A stretch of 64,000 bases of DNA from Litoditis marina (GCA_964036275.1 OZ038436.1:3496214-3560213); one strand, 5' to 3'. Shown: positions 51,870 to 63,368, numbered from the stretch's first letter. The notes: generated by a model not told the origin, from the letters alone. Numbers and translations are program-made.

Positions 51870-52870
51870 GGCCACTTTGGGAACTTGGGACCGTAGTGAA
51901 TCTATTTCGAAATCTAAAACGATTGGAGCAATCGAAGCATCGTTGTTGATTGATCTCGAAACGAGTCGTGATTTACAAATGTTGACCGAAATGCCACAGC
52001 ATCGAACTACAAAAAACGGCGCCATATACAATTCAGGCTTGCTTCCAAATAAGCCAACTCTGTTGGAATGAGTTTCAGTTTGAGTAACATCAAAACAGTC
52101 TAATTTTGTAGAAAACTGCATAGCATATTTGAACGAAATAAACACTCGTATAATTTCTAGTTTTGCCAGTTGTTTGCGACGGCGCACTATTAATAAGAAG
52201 GAGTGTCGCTCTTATATGTGCCGAGCTACATTGAAGTGAGTTATTCATGATAAGTTTCATTGTCTTTGCATAAAAACTCGCCGAGACTTGAAAAACTACC
52301 TCGAAAGTGGTATACAAAACATTGATGTCAGAACAGGGGACGGCACACACTTTAAAACGTTTGCTATAGTCGAAATCGAAATAGGAAGTTTTGGACATGT
52401 TCTAGATATTCAGTTTCTGAAATCCACATACTGATTCATTTTGAATCACTCTGTACAGACAATAAATTTACTTACTACCCTTGAGCACAATCGCGATTTG
52501 AGATTGGGAAGAATTTGCGCCTTCAAAGGCACGATACTTCTCCATATACTCACTCTTGGACACTTTTTACTGGTTATTATTGGATGTGCTTGAAAAGTCT
52601 CGATTATCTATTACTATACCTTGCCTTTAACCTTTAACGCAGAATTTCCAACAAACCATTTTCCTCGATTTTTGTTTTTCATCTTTCTATACTGTATCTC
52701 TAATATTGCTCAACCTCATTGTGATACGATTGATATTTCCAAGTATTGCGTTGTCATGCAAATCAGATTATCAGATTATAGAGAAACGGTTCCTATTTAT
52801 TTGGTGACCGACTTCTTTCAATACATAACTTTAAATTTCTCAATTTTCCATGCATAATTTCAATACATAG
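51870..52870. other. No supported gene
   Basis: A minus-strand frame starting at 52,398 (MSKTSYFDFDYSKRF) looks protein-like for about 33 codons up to a possible donor GAG-GTAGTT, but I found no continuation exon. The rest is AT-rich, without signals. Confidence 0.35.
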
Positions 52871-52872
52871 TT

Positions 52873-55800
52873 TCAAACGAACCCTTTGCCGCGGTTTTTG
52901 TTCGTCCCTCTCGAGCTGGCCATTTGAATCAGCTGATTTTTAGCCATAAACAGGGACTTGTCGGTGAATGCCTTCAATACCTGAAAAGATGGGAACATTC
53001 AGTGGAATAGAGCCTTCCTTACTCTCTCTTTATTTCTCTTTCTCTCCTTTTCTCTTATTCTCACATTATTTCTCACTTTTCCCCTCCCATATTTTTCTCT
53101 CTGTCTCATCATCACTCTCTCTCTCTCTCTCTCTCTCTCTATTACACGTGTAAAAAACTACTGGTGACTCGTAAGTTTCAGAATGTTGCGAAAGAGTGTT
53201 GAATAGAGTCACAAGCGTGGTATCATTTTGTAGCTATCGCTATGCGTCTCCCCCCCCCCCCCTCGCTCTCTTTCTCTTTTTCTTTCTCTCTCTCTTTCTC
53301 TCTCTCTCTAATGTACTCACCAAAGTCGTGTGACCTGTCTGAATGAATGTTCCAGTGTTTCTCTGGAAATTCATCACAGCAGCCTCATTCCACGTACTCA
53401 ACATCGGGTTCACAAGGGAAGAAATGTCATTGCACGTCCATCTGGAAGAGAAGTGATTCGGGGTGTCATCCATTCAGAAATTTTGAGTTTCTGATTTCAA
53501 CCGCAGAGAAAAGTGATATTTACTTGCTTGTAGTTGATCCATAGTTAAAGATGGCCTAACAGGAACCGAATCTCGTGCCTCGCGCGCAACGGGGCAAATT
53601 CCACCAGGAACCGCGAATTTCGTTAACCAATCAATCATTTTTCTGCTAACCCTTTGGTAACCTTTTTTTCTAACGTCTTTTAGGCGAAATTCGCGAAACC
53701 AAGTGGTTAACAAGAGTGTTAACCATTTTTTTGGTTAACGGTCAACTGGCGTGGTTTACAAAAAAACGAGGTTGAATAAAGAATTCGCCGCCCAGCGGGT
53801 TGATTCAATCGCCCCAACGCGAATGAGGAAAGTTCCAAAAACGAAGTTTTTGGATCTCCACTAATGACTTGTGATTAAATTATCCACAAAACATCGATAA
53901 CTCAGTTTTTTAGCGCATTTGCATTGGAGCGAAGTAATTAACCGTGGAACGGAAGGCACGAGATTTGGTTCCTGTCAGACCACCTTTAACGAATATTGAC
54001 CGAAGATCAACGGAATCAAACTTCAAGCATAGCGGGATATGGTAACATGCATCGTATATGGTGCTTCAGAGAAAGAAAACACTATATCCATAACAAGAAA
54101 TATGGAAAAGTACGTTTTAAACTGAGTAAGTGTCTTCCAAGGCAAATCGTACCAAGGTAATAGGTAAAATGTATTCGGCAAGTCTAAAGCTTGGCATTGT
54201 ATGTATGAACAATTCATATTAAGTATTAATATATATACAACAACAATTTTTCAAATAAAAGTAGCATCAAACCTACTCGATGAGTTTGTTCGATTTCGCC
54301 AGTTGTTTGAAAATCAAAATCTCGGCAGCCGCTATGTTCGCTGGTTCCCCGCTGATACGAACTGTGCTCAAGGCGCCGTTCTCAGCTGCTGAAAGTAATC
54401 GATAATGACTTTGAAATATTAATATTAAGTAATGAAGCGCCAATCTAACAAAGTTGCACAGAGAGAGAGTTTAGAAACGTGCAACACTGTGTTCTTTCAG
54501 GAAGAAAATTTGTGCCACAGCCGCTAATTGTATAAGCATCCGGCATCCTCATCCCATCCTGCGTCTCTTCATTTTGTGCACTATTTCGCAGCACTTTTAC
54601 CGGCGGGATGTGAGAGCAGAGAAATAGAGTATGTTTGAGGCAGTTTGAAAAGAAAAAGATCGGGATGTTCATTAATATGTTCATGTTTCATTTCGATTTT
54701 CCATTTTCAATCACGTGTACAAAAAGTATTTCATACTCAGTTCTGTCAAACATTTATGTAGAACAACTGAACTAGTTACGAGCGAAATATCATTTAATTC
54801 TCCATTCAATGTTGCCGAAGTGTTTTTCATTCTATTTATATAATCTGTGAAACACTCACATTCTTTTGTGATCACAATTTTTGTGCTCGTTTTTGCCTGA
54901 ATGTCGTTCAGTGTTTTTCCCTTCTGACCGATTACAATGCCACCTTCCGAGGACGGAATCTTCATTTCCAGGAATAGTCCTTCTGCAGATTTATAAAACT
55001 AATATATTTAGTAAACGTACAGATCTTGGATGAAAATAATAGAAATCAATACATTTACTCTTCATCTTCAACCATCATGCACTTTGATATTACTGTTTGT
55101 GAACTGAATCGCGCGCAGCGCGAAGCGCTGTGCGAGATTTGTCTTTGGTCCGGCTAATGCGCGCCTCCGTTTTTTTAGTTTTTCCATAAAAAGGCCGAAA
55201 TTTGCAAAACAGAACTTTTACAAACTGGGGAAGTTTTTACAGCATATTTGCAAAGTGTGCCCCAAATTTTATCGAAATCGGTTGAGTTTGAGCCAAGTTA
55301 TGAAGTTTTCGCTTCATCAAGAGCGCCAACTTCCGTCGTGTGTGGGTGGGTGGGTGGGTTGTGACAAGGGAAAATTCCCAGTTTAAGGGTTTCTACTGAA
55401 TCGATTTCGTTGAAAATTGTGGAAGACATGTGATACCTACTCAAACCCTCGCGGACCAAAAAAAAATTAGGAAAAAATTGTTTTTGTCAAAGTTATAGAC
55501 GTTTTCGGAGTGTGTAATCGTGATAAGGGAAAATTCCCAGTTTAAGGGTTTCTACTGAATCGATTTTGTTGAAAATTGTGGAAGACATGTGATACCTACT
55601 CAAACCCTGGCGGACCAAAAAAAATTTGCAAAAAAAATTGTTTTAATCAAAGTTATAGACATTTTTCGAAAAGTGTCTGCGTCTCTCCATTCAGCACGCT
55701 CTCTCACTCTCTCTGTCCGGTCGATAACTCAAACTGTACTGTAACGTAGAGAAACAATTACCGATTTGCTTGAAAATTGAAATATGATGCCAACGTGCAA

Positions 55801-58800
55801 TTTGTTCGAATATGAAGTATTGTATTTCTGACGTCCTTCGGGATTCTGGAGACCAGATGACGTCATTTTTGAAAAGTGCAAAGTTGACGTCACATATATT
55901 TTCAAATGATGGTAATATCTTAGAAAGGGTCAACTAACGGTGAAACTCAATCTAAGAGTGACGTATTCTGGGATTCTGGAGACCAGATGACGTCATTTTT
56001 GAAAAGTGCAAAGTTGACGTCAGATATATTTTCAAATGGTGAAAATATCTTAAAAATGGTATATTAACGATGAAACTTTGTCTAAATATGACGTATTCTG
56101 GAATTCAGAAGGCCAGATGACGTTAACTTTTAAAAAAATTGACGTGAAATATATTTTCAAATGCTAAAAATATCTAATAAATGGTATATTAACGATGAAA
56201 CTTTGTCTAAATATCACGTATTCTGGAATTCAGAAGGCCAGATGACGTCAACTTTTAAAAAAATTGACGTGAAATATATTTTCAAATGCTAAAAATATCT
56301 AATAAATGGTACATTAACGATGAAACTTTGTCTAAATATCACGTATTCTGGAATTCAGAAGGCCAGATGACGTCAACTTTTAAAAAAATTGACGTGAAAT
56401 ATATTTTCAAATGCTAAAAATATCTAATAAATGGTACATTAACGATGAAACTTTGTCTAAATATCACGTATTCTGGAATTCAGAAGGCCAGATGACGTCA
56501 ACTTTTGAAAAAATTGACGTGAAATATATTTTCAAATGCTGAAAATATCTTAAAAATGGTATATTAACGATGAAACTTTGTCTAAATATGACGTATTCTG
56601 GGATTCCGAAGGGCAGATGACGTCAACTTTTGAAAAAATTGACGTGAAATATATTTTCAAATGCTGAAAATATCCTAAAAATGGTATATTAACGATGAAA
56701 CTTTGTCTAAATATGACGTATTCTGGGATTCCGAAGGGCAGACGAAGTAAGTTTTTAGAACTGCAATGTTGACGTCATATTTTTTCGAATGATGGTAATT
56801 CTTGACAAGTGGTTCATTGAGAAAACAATTTTATCTGCACCGTACAGATCAAACTACATACCTACGGCATGTATACAAAAAGAGAAAAATTCATGAAAAA
56901 GTGGGGGCCCAACGACTGTGAGATTTGTCTTCTGCTGTGTGCCCCTTAGACAGCTACTCTCAAATGGAGCAGCTACTGCTACAAAAACCGAAAAATAATA
57001 ATATACTCAAGTATAACTGTTCATCACAAACATACAAAAGTCGTAAAATATTTTTCAAACCTGTAAACTAGAATCTACAAATCACAGCTGCGAAAGAGAG
57101 AACAACTGTTGAATAATATGACAAGCGTAGCACTTAGAGTTGAAGTAACGACAAAAAACTACAAACCTTTGTCCACAACACCAGAAAATTCACAATGGAC
57201 TACGTTGAGTTAACATCTGTGATTTGTAGATTCTAGTTTACAGGTTTGAAAAATATTTTACGACTTTTGTATGTTTGTGATGAACAGTTATACTTGAGTA
57301 TATTATTATTTTTCGGTTTTTGTAGCAGTAGCTGCTCCATTTGAGAGTAGCTGTCTAAGGGGCACACAGCAGAAGACAAATCTCACAGTCGTTGGGCCCC
57401 CACTTTTTCATGAATCTTTACTTTAACTTTGTAACTCTTCACATGTTTGATAAAAACTGTTATACATCAAAGGAGAACCTTTGACATAATATTATTTTCT
57501 GGTTGAAGATAACGTTGCTTCACTTTTCCCACAACATGATTCTGAACATGAACTGCATGTTGCTGAAAATCTATTTTTTTTAAGCAGAGTTGTGTGGGTC
57601 ACAACCATACAACTTTATCAAACAAATTTAACACTTCTTCCGTTACTTTTCTCAGTTTTACTAGAAAAGAATATTCTATCTGTGTGTGTTTTTTATTCCA
57701 ATGTTTCACAACTCACTTGCTCCCTGGGTGTTGGGTGTGTGAGGTGTAGCTCCCAGTAGAGATGCGGGTGGCTGCTTGGTCTGGTTCGACTGTTTTGTGA
57801 CGTTCGATGAATCTGGACGTACTCAAATTCACATCTATGTGCCGATTTACCGTACACAGTTGACCGTTCATTGAAATTAACGAATGGTCATAACTGAAAT
57901 GAACCTTTTTTGAAAAGTAAAAAGTAGAATGCTTCTACTAAATTTCAATTCAGTCAATGTACTTTTGAGTGTTAATAGCAGCATGCATCCGAAACTCGCC
58001 ATGATACCTAATAGTTTGTTTCTACTTCATTTGACTGAATGGTATAATTGCACAGAGTACGATTCACCTATCATTGTAACCACCGATTTCACTACGTTTA
58101 CTTCCTGACTGAAACATTTGCAAACTTTAGCGACGTGCAAAACAGAATATTGTTTACAGTTGCTCTAATTTAGTCCTGAACACTCTGTTTCCTTTTAGAA
58201 TATTTCAAAAATGGTGGAGATTTTTCGCATGTGTATCCGCGTATGTTTTTGCTACTCTGACGTTTTACTACATGGGGTAGGTTATAGGGTTGTTCAATTC
58301 GAAATTTTTCGAGTCGAGTCGAACTCGAAAACTCGAAAATTCTTCAAACTTGTAACCTCGATAACTCGAAAACTCCGAATTCTTCGAAACTCGAATTTTG
58401 AACTCGATTAACAACCCTGTTAGATTGAAAGTTCACGACAATCGCTCCTGCATTTGAACATTATATGAGACCGGGTTAACTGAAATGTAGAAGTAGCATT
58501 CATTTTCTGCACAAGAGCAAGCTGTTAACTTGGGAACTTGAATTTTCGTTGTTCGTATTTTTCGATTCTAGTTTGTTGTAGAACAGAAAAATGTTACTTT
58601 TACAATTGTTTGTAGGTTTCTCATGGGAAAATTCCAACAAGGGAACTTATCTCAGGGAAGCTCATGAAAAGACACTAGAACTTCACATGAAGAAATCACG
58701 TGAACATGTGATAAAAACATCACGTGCACGCACAAGTCAGAGTTCAACTCACCTTTCGACTGTTTTGCACTGTTGTTTGAGGTGTTACCACTCGTTTTGC

Positions 58801-59583
58801 TAGTATCAGAGCTGAAACATATTGTAAATTTGCATAAAGGTCACATTTTGTTCCCAATTGTTCATAAAACAGTTTATTAGAGAACTCGGTCCCGTATGTG
58901 TTTCGCTCATTCAATTATGTCCTATTGTGTTGGGTTATCAAACTAGTACTAAACAGTTTTTACCAATAAATAACACATGCTATATTCACCTGCTCTATGA
59001 ATAAATGAAAAAATATTGATTCAGTAAACTAACCTCGGCGTCGGTATTTTAGCCATCGTATCCATAATCAAAAGTTCAGCAGCATCGATGTGTTTCTGCT
59101 CACTGGCGTAGATTCGAACCTTGCTTTGCGGATCCTTCTCGCTGCTGTTCACTGAACATTTGGGCGAGATTAAAATACGTCTGTAATTCCCAGCGCGCTT
59201 TTGACGTCAACAACATCTTCATCATTACCCTGTGATAAGGAAAATAAAAACGAGGATTGTATTGAAATGTACTACATTCACTCAGTTTCTTTCGTGATGC
59301 TAGAGATTTCTGTTCGGAAATCGGTAAGGCAATACATTCAACCTTTTCCAAATGTTCCACACATTTGTGCAGACATTTGCTAATTGACAAGTGAGAACCA
59401 CTTGAATGTTTCACCCATTTGCTTCAGTTGCGAATAATTCGATGATTTTCAACTAGCCCTCATTGGAGATGGCGATTCTGGTGTTGGTCTTAGTCTGCAT
59501 CTCCTTGATGTTGCTGCCTTGTTTGCCACATAGAAAGCCAATTTGTGAGGTGGGGAAATAGAGTTCCGAGCAGAGTGAAGATG
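52873..59583 (-). CDS. KH-domain RNA-binding protein gene (two KH domains), paralogue of the split gene
   Basis: Eight minus-strand exons: 59,458-59,583 and 59,034-59,151 (KH1, GKQG loop), 58,753-58,811 and 57,717-57,812 (Ser/Asn/Gln linker), 54,860-54,982 and 54,277-54,388 (KH2, GQKG loop), 53,321-53,441 and 52,873-52,980 (C-terminal part ending NRGKGFV-stop). All phases join (863 nt of coding sequence), and no internal stop occurs. Lengths 126, 118, 59, 96, 123, 112 and 121 are identical to the plus-strand copy. KH domains bind single-stranded nucleic acid; tandem KH proteins act in mRNA regulation, so that role is inferred. Oddities: the first intron begins GC (AGG-GCTAGT) instead of GT, and no 5' exons matching the Pro/Ser-rich linker of the sister gene are seen upstream of 59,583. 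So either the start lies further away or the gene is 5'-truncated. Confidence 0.75.
53010..53312. repeat. CT-rich tracts in the last intron of the minus-strand KH gene
   Basis: CTCTCTTTCTCT runs at 53,015-53,145 and 53,260-53,312 are separated by about 100 bp of ordinary sequence and a C10 run at 53,251. The sister gene has a GA tract in the same intron. Confidence 0.85.
53544..53993. mobile_element. 450-bp MITE with inverted ends, intronic
   Basis: GTTAAAGATGGCCTAACAGG followed by AACCGAATCTCGTGCCT on the left is mirrored by AGGCACGAGATTTGGTTCCT then GTCAGACCACCTTTAAC on the right. The arms are about 40 bp with a few mismatches. It lies between the KH2 and C-terminal exons. The interior is non-coding, with repeated GGTTAAC motifs. 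Confidence 0.75.
54556..54640. mobile_element. CTGCGTCTC palindromic MITE relic
   Basis: CATCCTGCGTCTCTTCATTT, GCACTATTTCGC and AGAGCAGAGAAATAGAGTAT match the family at 23,876. It is intronic in the minus-strand KH gene. Confidence 0.55.
55360..55675. repeat. Direct duplication of about 155 bp, intronic
   Basis: AAGGGAAAATTCCCAGTTTA, then AGGGTTTCTACTGAATCGAT, occurs at about 55,366 and about 55,526, and each copy continues through GTGGAAGACATGTGATACCT and ACTCAAACCCT. Confidence 0.8.
55825..56800. repeat. 125-bp minisatellite with repeated TGACGTCA, intronic
   Basis: About eight units start with GACGTATTCTGG-like sequence (55,961, 56,090, 56,215, 56,340, 56,465, 56,590, 56,716). Each includes GGCCAGATGACGTCAAC or a close variant and TATATTTTCAAATG. 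I count nine exact TGACGTCA palindromes, the consensus CREB/ATF site. It lies in the intron between linker and KH2 exons of the minus-strand KH gene. Confidence 0.85.
56889..57415. mobile_element. Foldback element, two 199-bp arms around a 129-bp loop
   Basis: 56,889-57,087 and 57,217-57,415 are reverse complements with no mismatch seen. The ends are ATTCATGAAAAAGTGGGGGC. The loop holds no coding frame. The length and near identity point to a recent foldback transposon. As part of an intron, its transcript would form a long double-stranded RNA stem. Confidence 0.9.
58285..58419. mobile_element. hAT-like CTCGAAA MITE, second copy
   Basis: TAGGGTTGTTCAATTCG at the left and GATTAACAACCCT at the right match the ends of the element at 2185-2290, and the body is again degenerate CTCGAAAACTCG repeats. 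No clean 8-bp flanking duplication is visible, so the insertion is probably older. It lies in an intron of the minus-strand KH gene. Confidence 0.65.
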
Positions 59584-59669
59584 CTGCAACACAAAGTTGT
59601 TCTAAAGGTGTTGTTCAAAGATACCACACGCTCAGTCTGGTCTGTCGTTTTCTTTCTCGGATAGAATCC

Positions 59670-59709
59670 TGCCGATGCCCAGCCGGGTCGACCCGGCTGG
59701 GCATCGGCA
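59670..59709. repeat. Perfect 40-bp GC-rich palindrome without spacer
   Basis: TGCCGATGCCCAGCCGGGTC is followed at once by its exact reverse complement, with centre TCGA. It lies 87 bp upstream of the first KH exon of the minus-strand gene. A related GC-rich structure is at 62,975-63,085. Confidence 0.9.
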
Positions 59710-61295
59710 ACGAACCGGCTCGCCGCCGACAAAGGCTAAAACCCGTTAAAACCACAATTAAGAGAGGTCAAACTGGTTGAAAAATGTAGAAAATGATATT
59801 TTGATGAACTCATTACTTTTCGAAAAGTTGTACAATGATTGAGTTCATGAAAACTCATCTTAGTTAATCGAATTTCCCAATTAGAAAGTCACTACAGTAC
59901 AAATACGATTATTTTGTGATTGTTTTTGGAGTTCGACATCCTAAGCAGGGCAATCTACAAGGACTATTATTATTCAGTCTCAAAAGTCATCGTTACAGTA
60001 AAAAGTTCCGTGTTTATCTCCATAATTGTTCGCTTCCTGTATTTTCAATCAAAGCAGCTCACGGGCATCGCAAACCGCGCCCCAGCTATACCGTACTGGG
60101 TGCATTGCAGGCCTTTATTCGAGCTAATTTTCGAAATTCGCAAATTTCTTGTTTTCTCTTTTTATCGTTTCAAGTTGGTTTTATTTAATTATTTCTGTTA
60201 TCGTATTTTAGTTAAGCATATGATTAATGAAATTTTGAGTGATTCTAACCCCACTAACTACTGTAGAGCGCAATAAATGGCTGCATAGGTAAAATTTTAG
60301 GCCAGACATGGCATTTTTGTTTATTTTTCTTTAGCAATAGATGTTACGCGTTGGAACGTTCTATTTTACGGTTTTAGATGTTGGTAGTATGTTTCTCATT
60401 AGCAGTAGAACGCAGAATTTGTTCTCTAATCAAGGCCCCATTCAATTTTCGCGATATTTGTTGATTACCAGTCCTCATTTTTTCTTTTGCTCTCTGCTTA
60501 TAGCTTTCGGTTCTCATTGATTACTAGTCACTTTGTATTTCCCACTGATCAATGCACCGGGAATGAATGTTCACCCATTTTTGATGTGCTGTGCTGAAAT
60601 TATTTGGTTTACTAGCATTCATCGTCCTAATTATTGCCCATTTCAGGTAGCCCGGACGTGACTCCCGCGGAAGATCGTGATATAGTCTGCAGCTCGCTTT
60701 TTTAAGGTTGGTTTTCATGATTCTCACATTTCGCGAACTCGTTTTAAAATATGTGAATACGGATATCTGCAGTAAACTGGCGAAATACTAAACTAATTGA
60801 TTTTTATACAAGTTGCCAGCTGATTTTGGAATGTGAACAGCCGAGACGAACTGTCACACAAGGATTAGGATTTTATGACAACTCATCTCCACTGTTTTAC
60901 AATAAAACTGGCTGTAACATACTTATATTTTAAATATATTCCGACTTCTATACTTCTACTGTGAGTAAGCATGTATAGCAATATCTTAAACACAAAAAAT
61001 AACTTTGATGTCCTAAATGAGGTCAAACAACTTAGGTTATTCAATGGGAATCAATTTATCGCTATTTTATGTTGTTTTTCGGCTTCAAATAAAAAAAGCT
61101 CGAGGTCTACGGTCTCGAGGTCTATTGTTTTTTATTTCAAGTTCAAGGATAGAATCTAATTACTATCTTAATTGGGAAGTTTGAAGCTAATTTAAGCAAC
61201 TATGGAGTCGAATTATTGCGGGTTTTAAATACATTTCAATATCGTACACAGTTTTAAGGACGGTTGAGGTTTCTGATAACAAGTAATTTTATATT
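59710..61295. other. No supported gene
   Basis: This is the stretch upstream of the minus-strand KH gene, where its missing 5' exons would be expected. I saw no Pro/Ser-rich exon with matching splice phase on the minus strand. The longest frames (59,916-60,276, plus strand) have no domain. Confidence 0.4.
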
Positions 61296-61300
61296 CTCAG

Positions 61301-62866
61301 ATCTGATGGAGTCTACCTCTCGCATTGCGAAATCCAACGTGAATTTGATCTTCGGTTCGGATCCACCAGCTAAAACTTCTGGGTCAGTTTATTTTCTTTT
61401 GATGTGCTTGTTCATATATTTGTGATCGTGAGGTTCATAAATATTACAAGCTGGCAACAGCTGTTCTATCGTGCGGTCAAAATATTCTTTTTTTGTGGAC
61501 GAGATGTGTGTGTGTGTGTTACTGTTACTTAATATTTAATCATGAAATTCTATCAGGATTTCAATGAGGTCGACTATTTGAATGAATTTGCATAAAAAAA
61601 TAGACACAATTTCTCGTTTTCTGCGAAAAAGTAGTTAGTTTTCCGAATTTCTGTGGATGCTCGGACGAAATTTGTGGTGCATGCCAACAGCGACCCCGGG
61701 TATTTATAGAAAAATCGTATTAGCTGGCTTTTACGCATAATTCACTCGTTATTTGTGTTATTTAGTTGGTGGGTGCCTCTGTTCATGGCCCTTTTTTTCA
61801 GGAGAAGATAGCAGTGTCTCAAGACGTTCAGCACGGATCACGTCCGATCCCCCAGCAAGATCTTCAGGAAGCCCATTAGCGGTTAGTTTAGCTCTCGGTT
61901 ACTTCTGTTTTTTGGACAATCAAATTTTCGGTTATAGGGTGAGTAAGGCAAATCCTGTGTTTTCATACACCAGTCCCCGTGCGTCGCGTGTGCGACAACT
62001 CGTCCCCTATGTTTTATCACAAAACTAGCGGAAAACTGTTTTCAAAATGAAATTACGTTTTGCAAAGTTTCCCGCTCATTGTTATATACGAATCCACTAT
62101 AGATACATCCGAAAAACTGGTTTACTCGTCACGTATTCGAGAGAAAGCAAGAATTGAAATTTGTGACAATTATAGCAAAAGATGATCAATATTTGTTATT
62201 TTGATTGTTTTCTATTTGTGAACTTTTCTACAGTCGTTAGTATGGAATATAACCTAGTCACTACTCGAAGTTGTCGCATCTTCGGGGACGAGTTGTTTGT
62301 AAACGAATTGTACAGTCACGTGAAGCATGTTAAACACAGCAGAAGTCAGAAACGTGCAATGACAAAAGTGCACGATACCCCATTAGAATGCCAACTTTAC
62401 GTGGCTATTTAATTGACTTCTAGTACACTGCGTTCTACATTGAAACACGTGATAAGTAATGATTTGCATCAAAAACAGACCTAGTTCCGGTGAAAAGGGT
62501 AAAATTTTGTTCGATTTCCATGGCTATTCGGACAACTTTACCGGTGTCTGTTTGTTTTGAGTTGTAATCTAATTTTATGGTAACAGTTTAAGTTTAAAAC
62601 ATCAAATTCAATGTATTTGGAGATCAAAAGAGTAAGTTAGCATGAGTCATTAGTTAAATTAGCGTCAGCCGTCAGTTCTTGGGTGGTCAGCTATGTTTGC
62701 CGAGGTGTGTATGTGCATTTCATTCAGATTCGTGTATTTTTACATTTCAGATCAAATTCATCAGCCATGGACGAGAAGACAGGAATTCGACTAGTTGTTC
62801 TACGTGTAATCTGTGTATATTAAAAAGTGATAAGATTTCGTGTTTGTGTTGTGTTTTATGAATAAA
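61301..62866 (+). CDS. Tentative small gene, unrecognised
   Basis: Candidate exons: 61,301-61,382 (ATG at 61,306 five bases after ATTCTCAG, possibly a spliced-leader site; peptide MESTSRIAKSN ... GSDPPAKTSG, donor GG-GTCAGT), 61,802-61,881 (SSVSRRSARITSDPPARSSG, donor GCG-GTTAGT) and a last exon from 62,751 (acceptor TACATTTCAG), with AATAAA at 62,861. The first two exons share the motif SDPPA(K/R)(T/S)SG, which argues that both are read in these frames. However, direct joining of exon 1 to exon 2 is out of phase, so a small exon is missing or the gene is broken. The last exon has two open phases. Function unknown; the low-complexity Ser/Arg/Pro style suggests a disordered protein. Confidence 0.35.
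61992..62297. mobile_element. Inverted-repeat element, GCGACAACTCGTCCCC ends, second copy
   Basis: GCGACAACTCGTCCCC at 61,992-62,007 and CGGGGACGAGTTGT at about 62,284-62,297 face each other. The interior matches that of the copy at 240-819 in reverse orientation. It lies between the second and third candidate exons of the tentative gene. Confidence 0.6.
62311..62425 (+). repeat. Dispersed CACGTG-repeat family copy
   Basis: CAGTCACGTGAAGCATGTTA, AACACAGCAGAAGTCAGAAA and CGTGCAATGACAAAAGTGCA, then TTTACGTGGCTATTT and TTCTAGTACA, follow the same order as at 36,975-37,100. Confidence 0.65.
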
Positions 62867-62974
62867 AGTATAATTCCATTACAACTCAACTTTGTTTTAT
62901 ATTGTTATAGTAATAAACTGATAAATAATCGACAGGAACAACCGAATGCTAATTCTTAATTGTTATCAGCGGCG

Positions 62975-63085
62975 CGCCGATTGGTTGCCGATGCCGAGCC
63001 GGGTATTTGCCGGCGCCGAGCTGACTGGTCAAAACGGCATCCTTCTGGCAGGGCATCGGCAACCAGTCGGCTCGGCATCGGCAGA
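62975..63085. repeat. GC-rich imperfect palindrome related to the 59.67-kb one
   Basis: CCGATTGGTTGCCGATGCC at about 62,978 faces GGGCATCGGCAACCAGTCGG at about 63,050. GCCGATGCCGAGCCGG-type motifs occur three times. It shares the core GCCGATGCC(C/G)AGCCGGG with the 40-bp palindrome. Confidence 0.65.
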
Positions 63086-63368
63086 GATGTTTCCCAGTTA
63101 CTGCTGCAAAGTGTTACATGATACTGCAATGAAAGTAACTTGTGTACCTGTAAAAGAGGGACAGAATGGAATGCTAGTCTTTTCATTCTATGTTACAGTT
63201 GTCTCAGAAAAGTTTAGGTACCCCGGGGTACCTAAACATAACGTTGCGCGCCCCAAAAACAGACGAAAACATGTGAACCGTATGCAAACTAGGTTTGTTA
63301 GTTTGAGTGAAATAAAGGTATATATCAGTTTCTCTTCAGCAGCTCTTTCATAAAAACTTTCCTTTCTG

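Noticed and set aside
51729..52187. Minus-strand open frame of 152 codons
   Set aside because: It overlaps the SINE-like repeat, has no recognisable domain, and a competing plus-strand frame is equally open.
59490..59732. Minus-strand open frame of 80 codons across the KH1 exon and the palindrome
   Set aside because: It uses a different frame from the KH domain; the KH frame with splice sites explains this region better.
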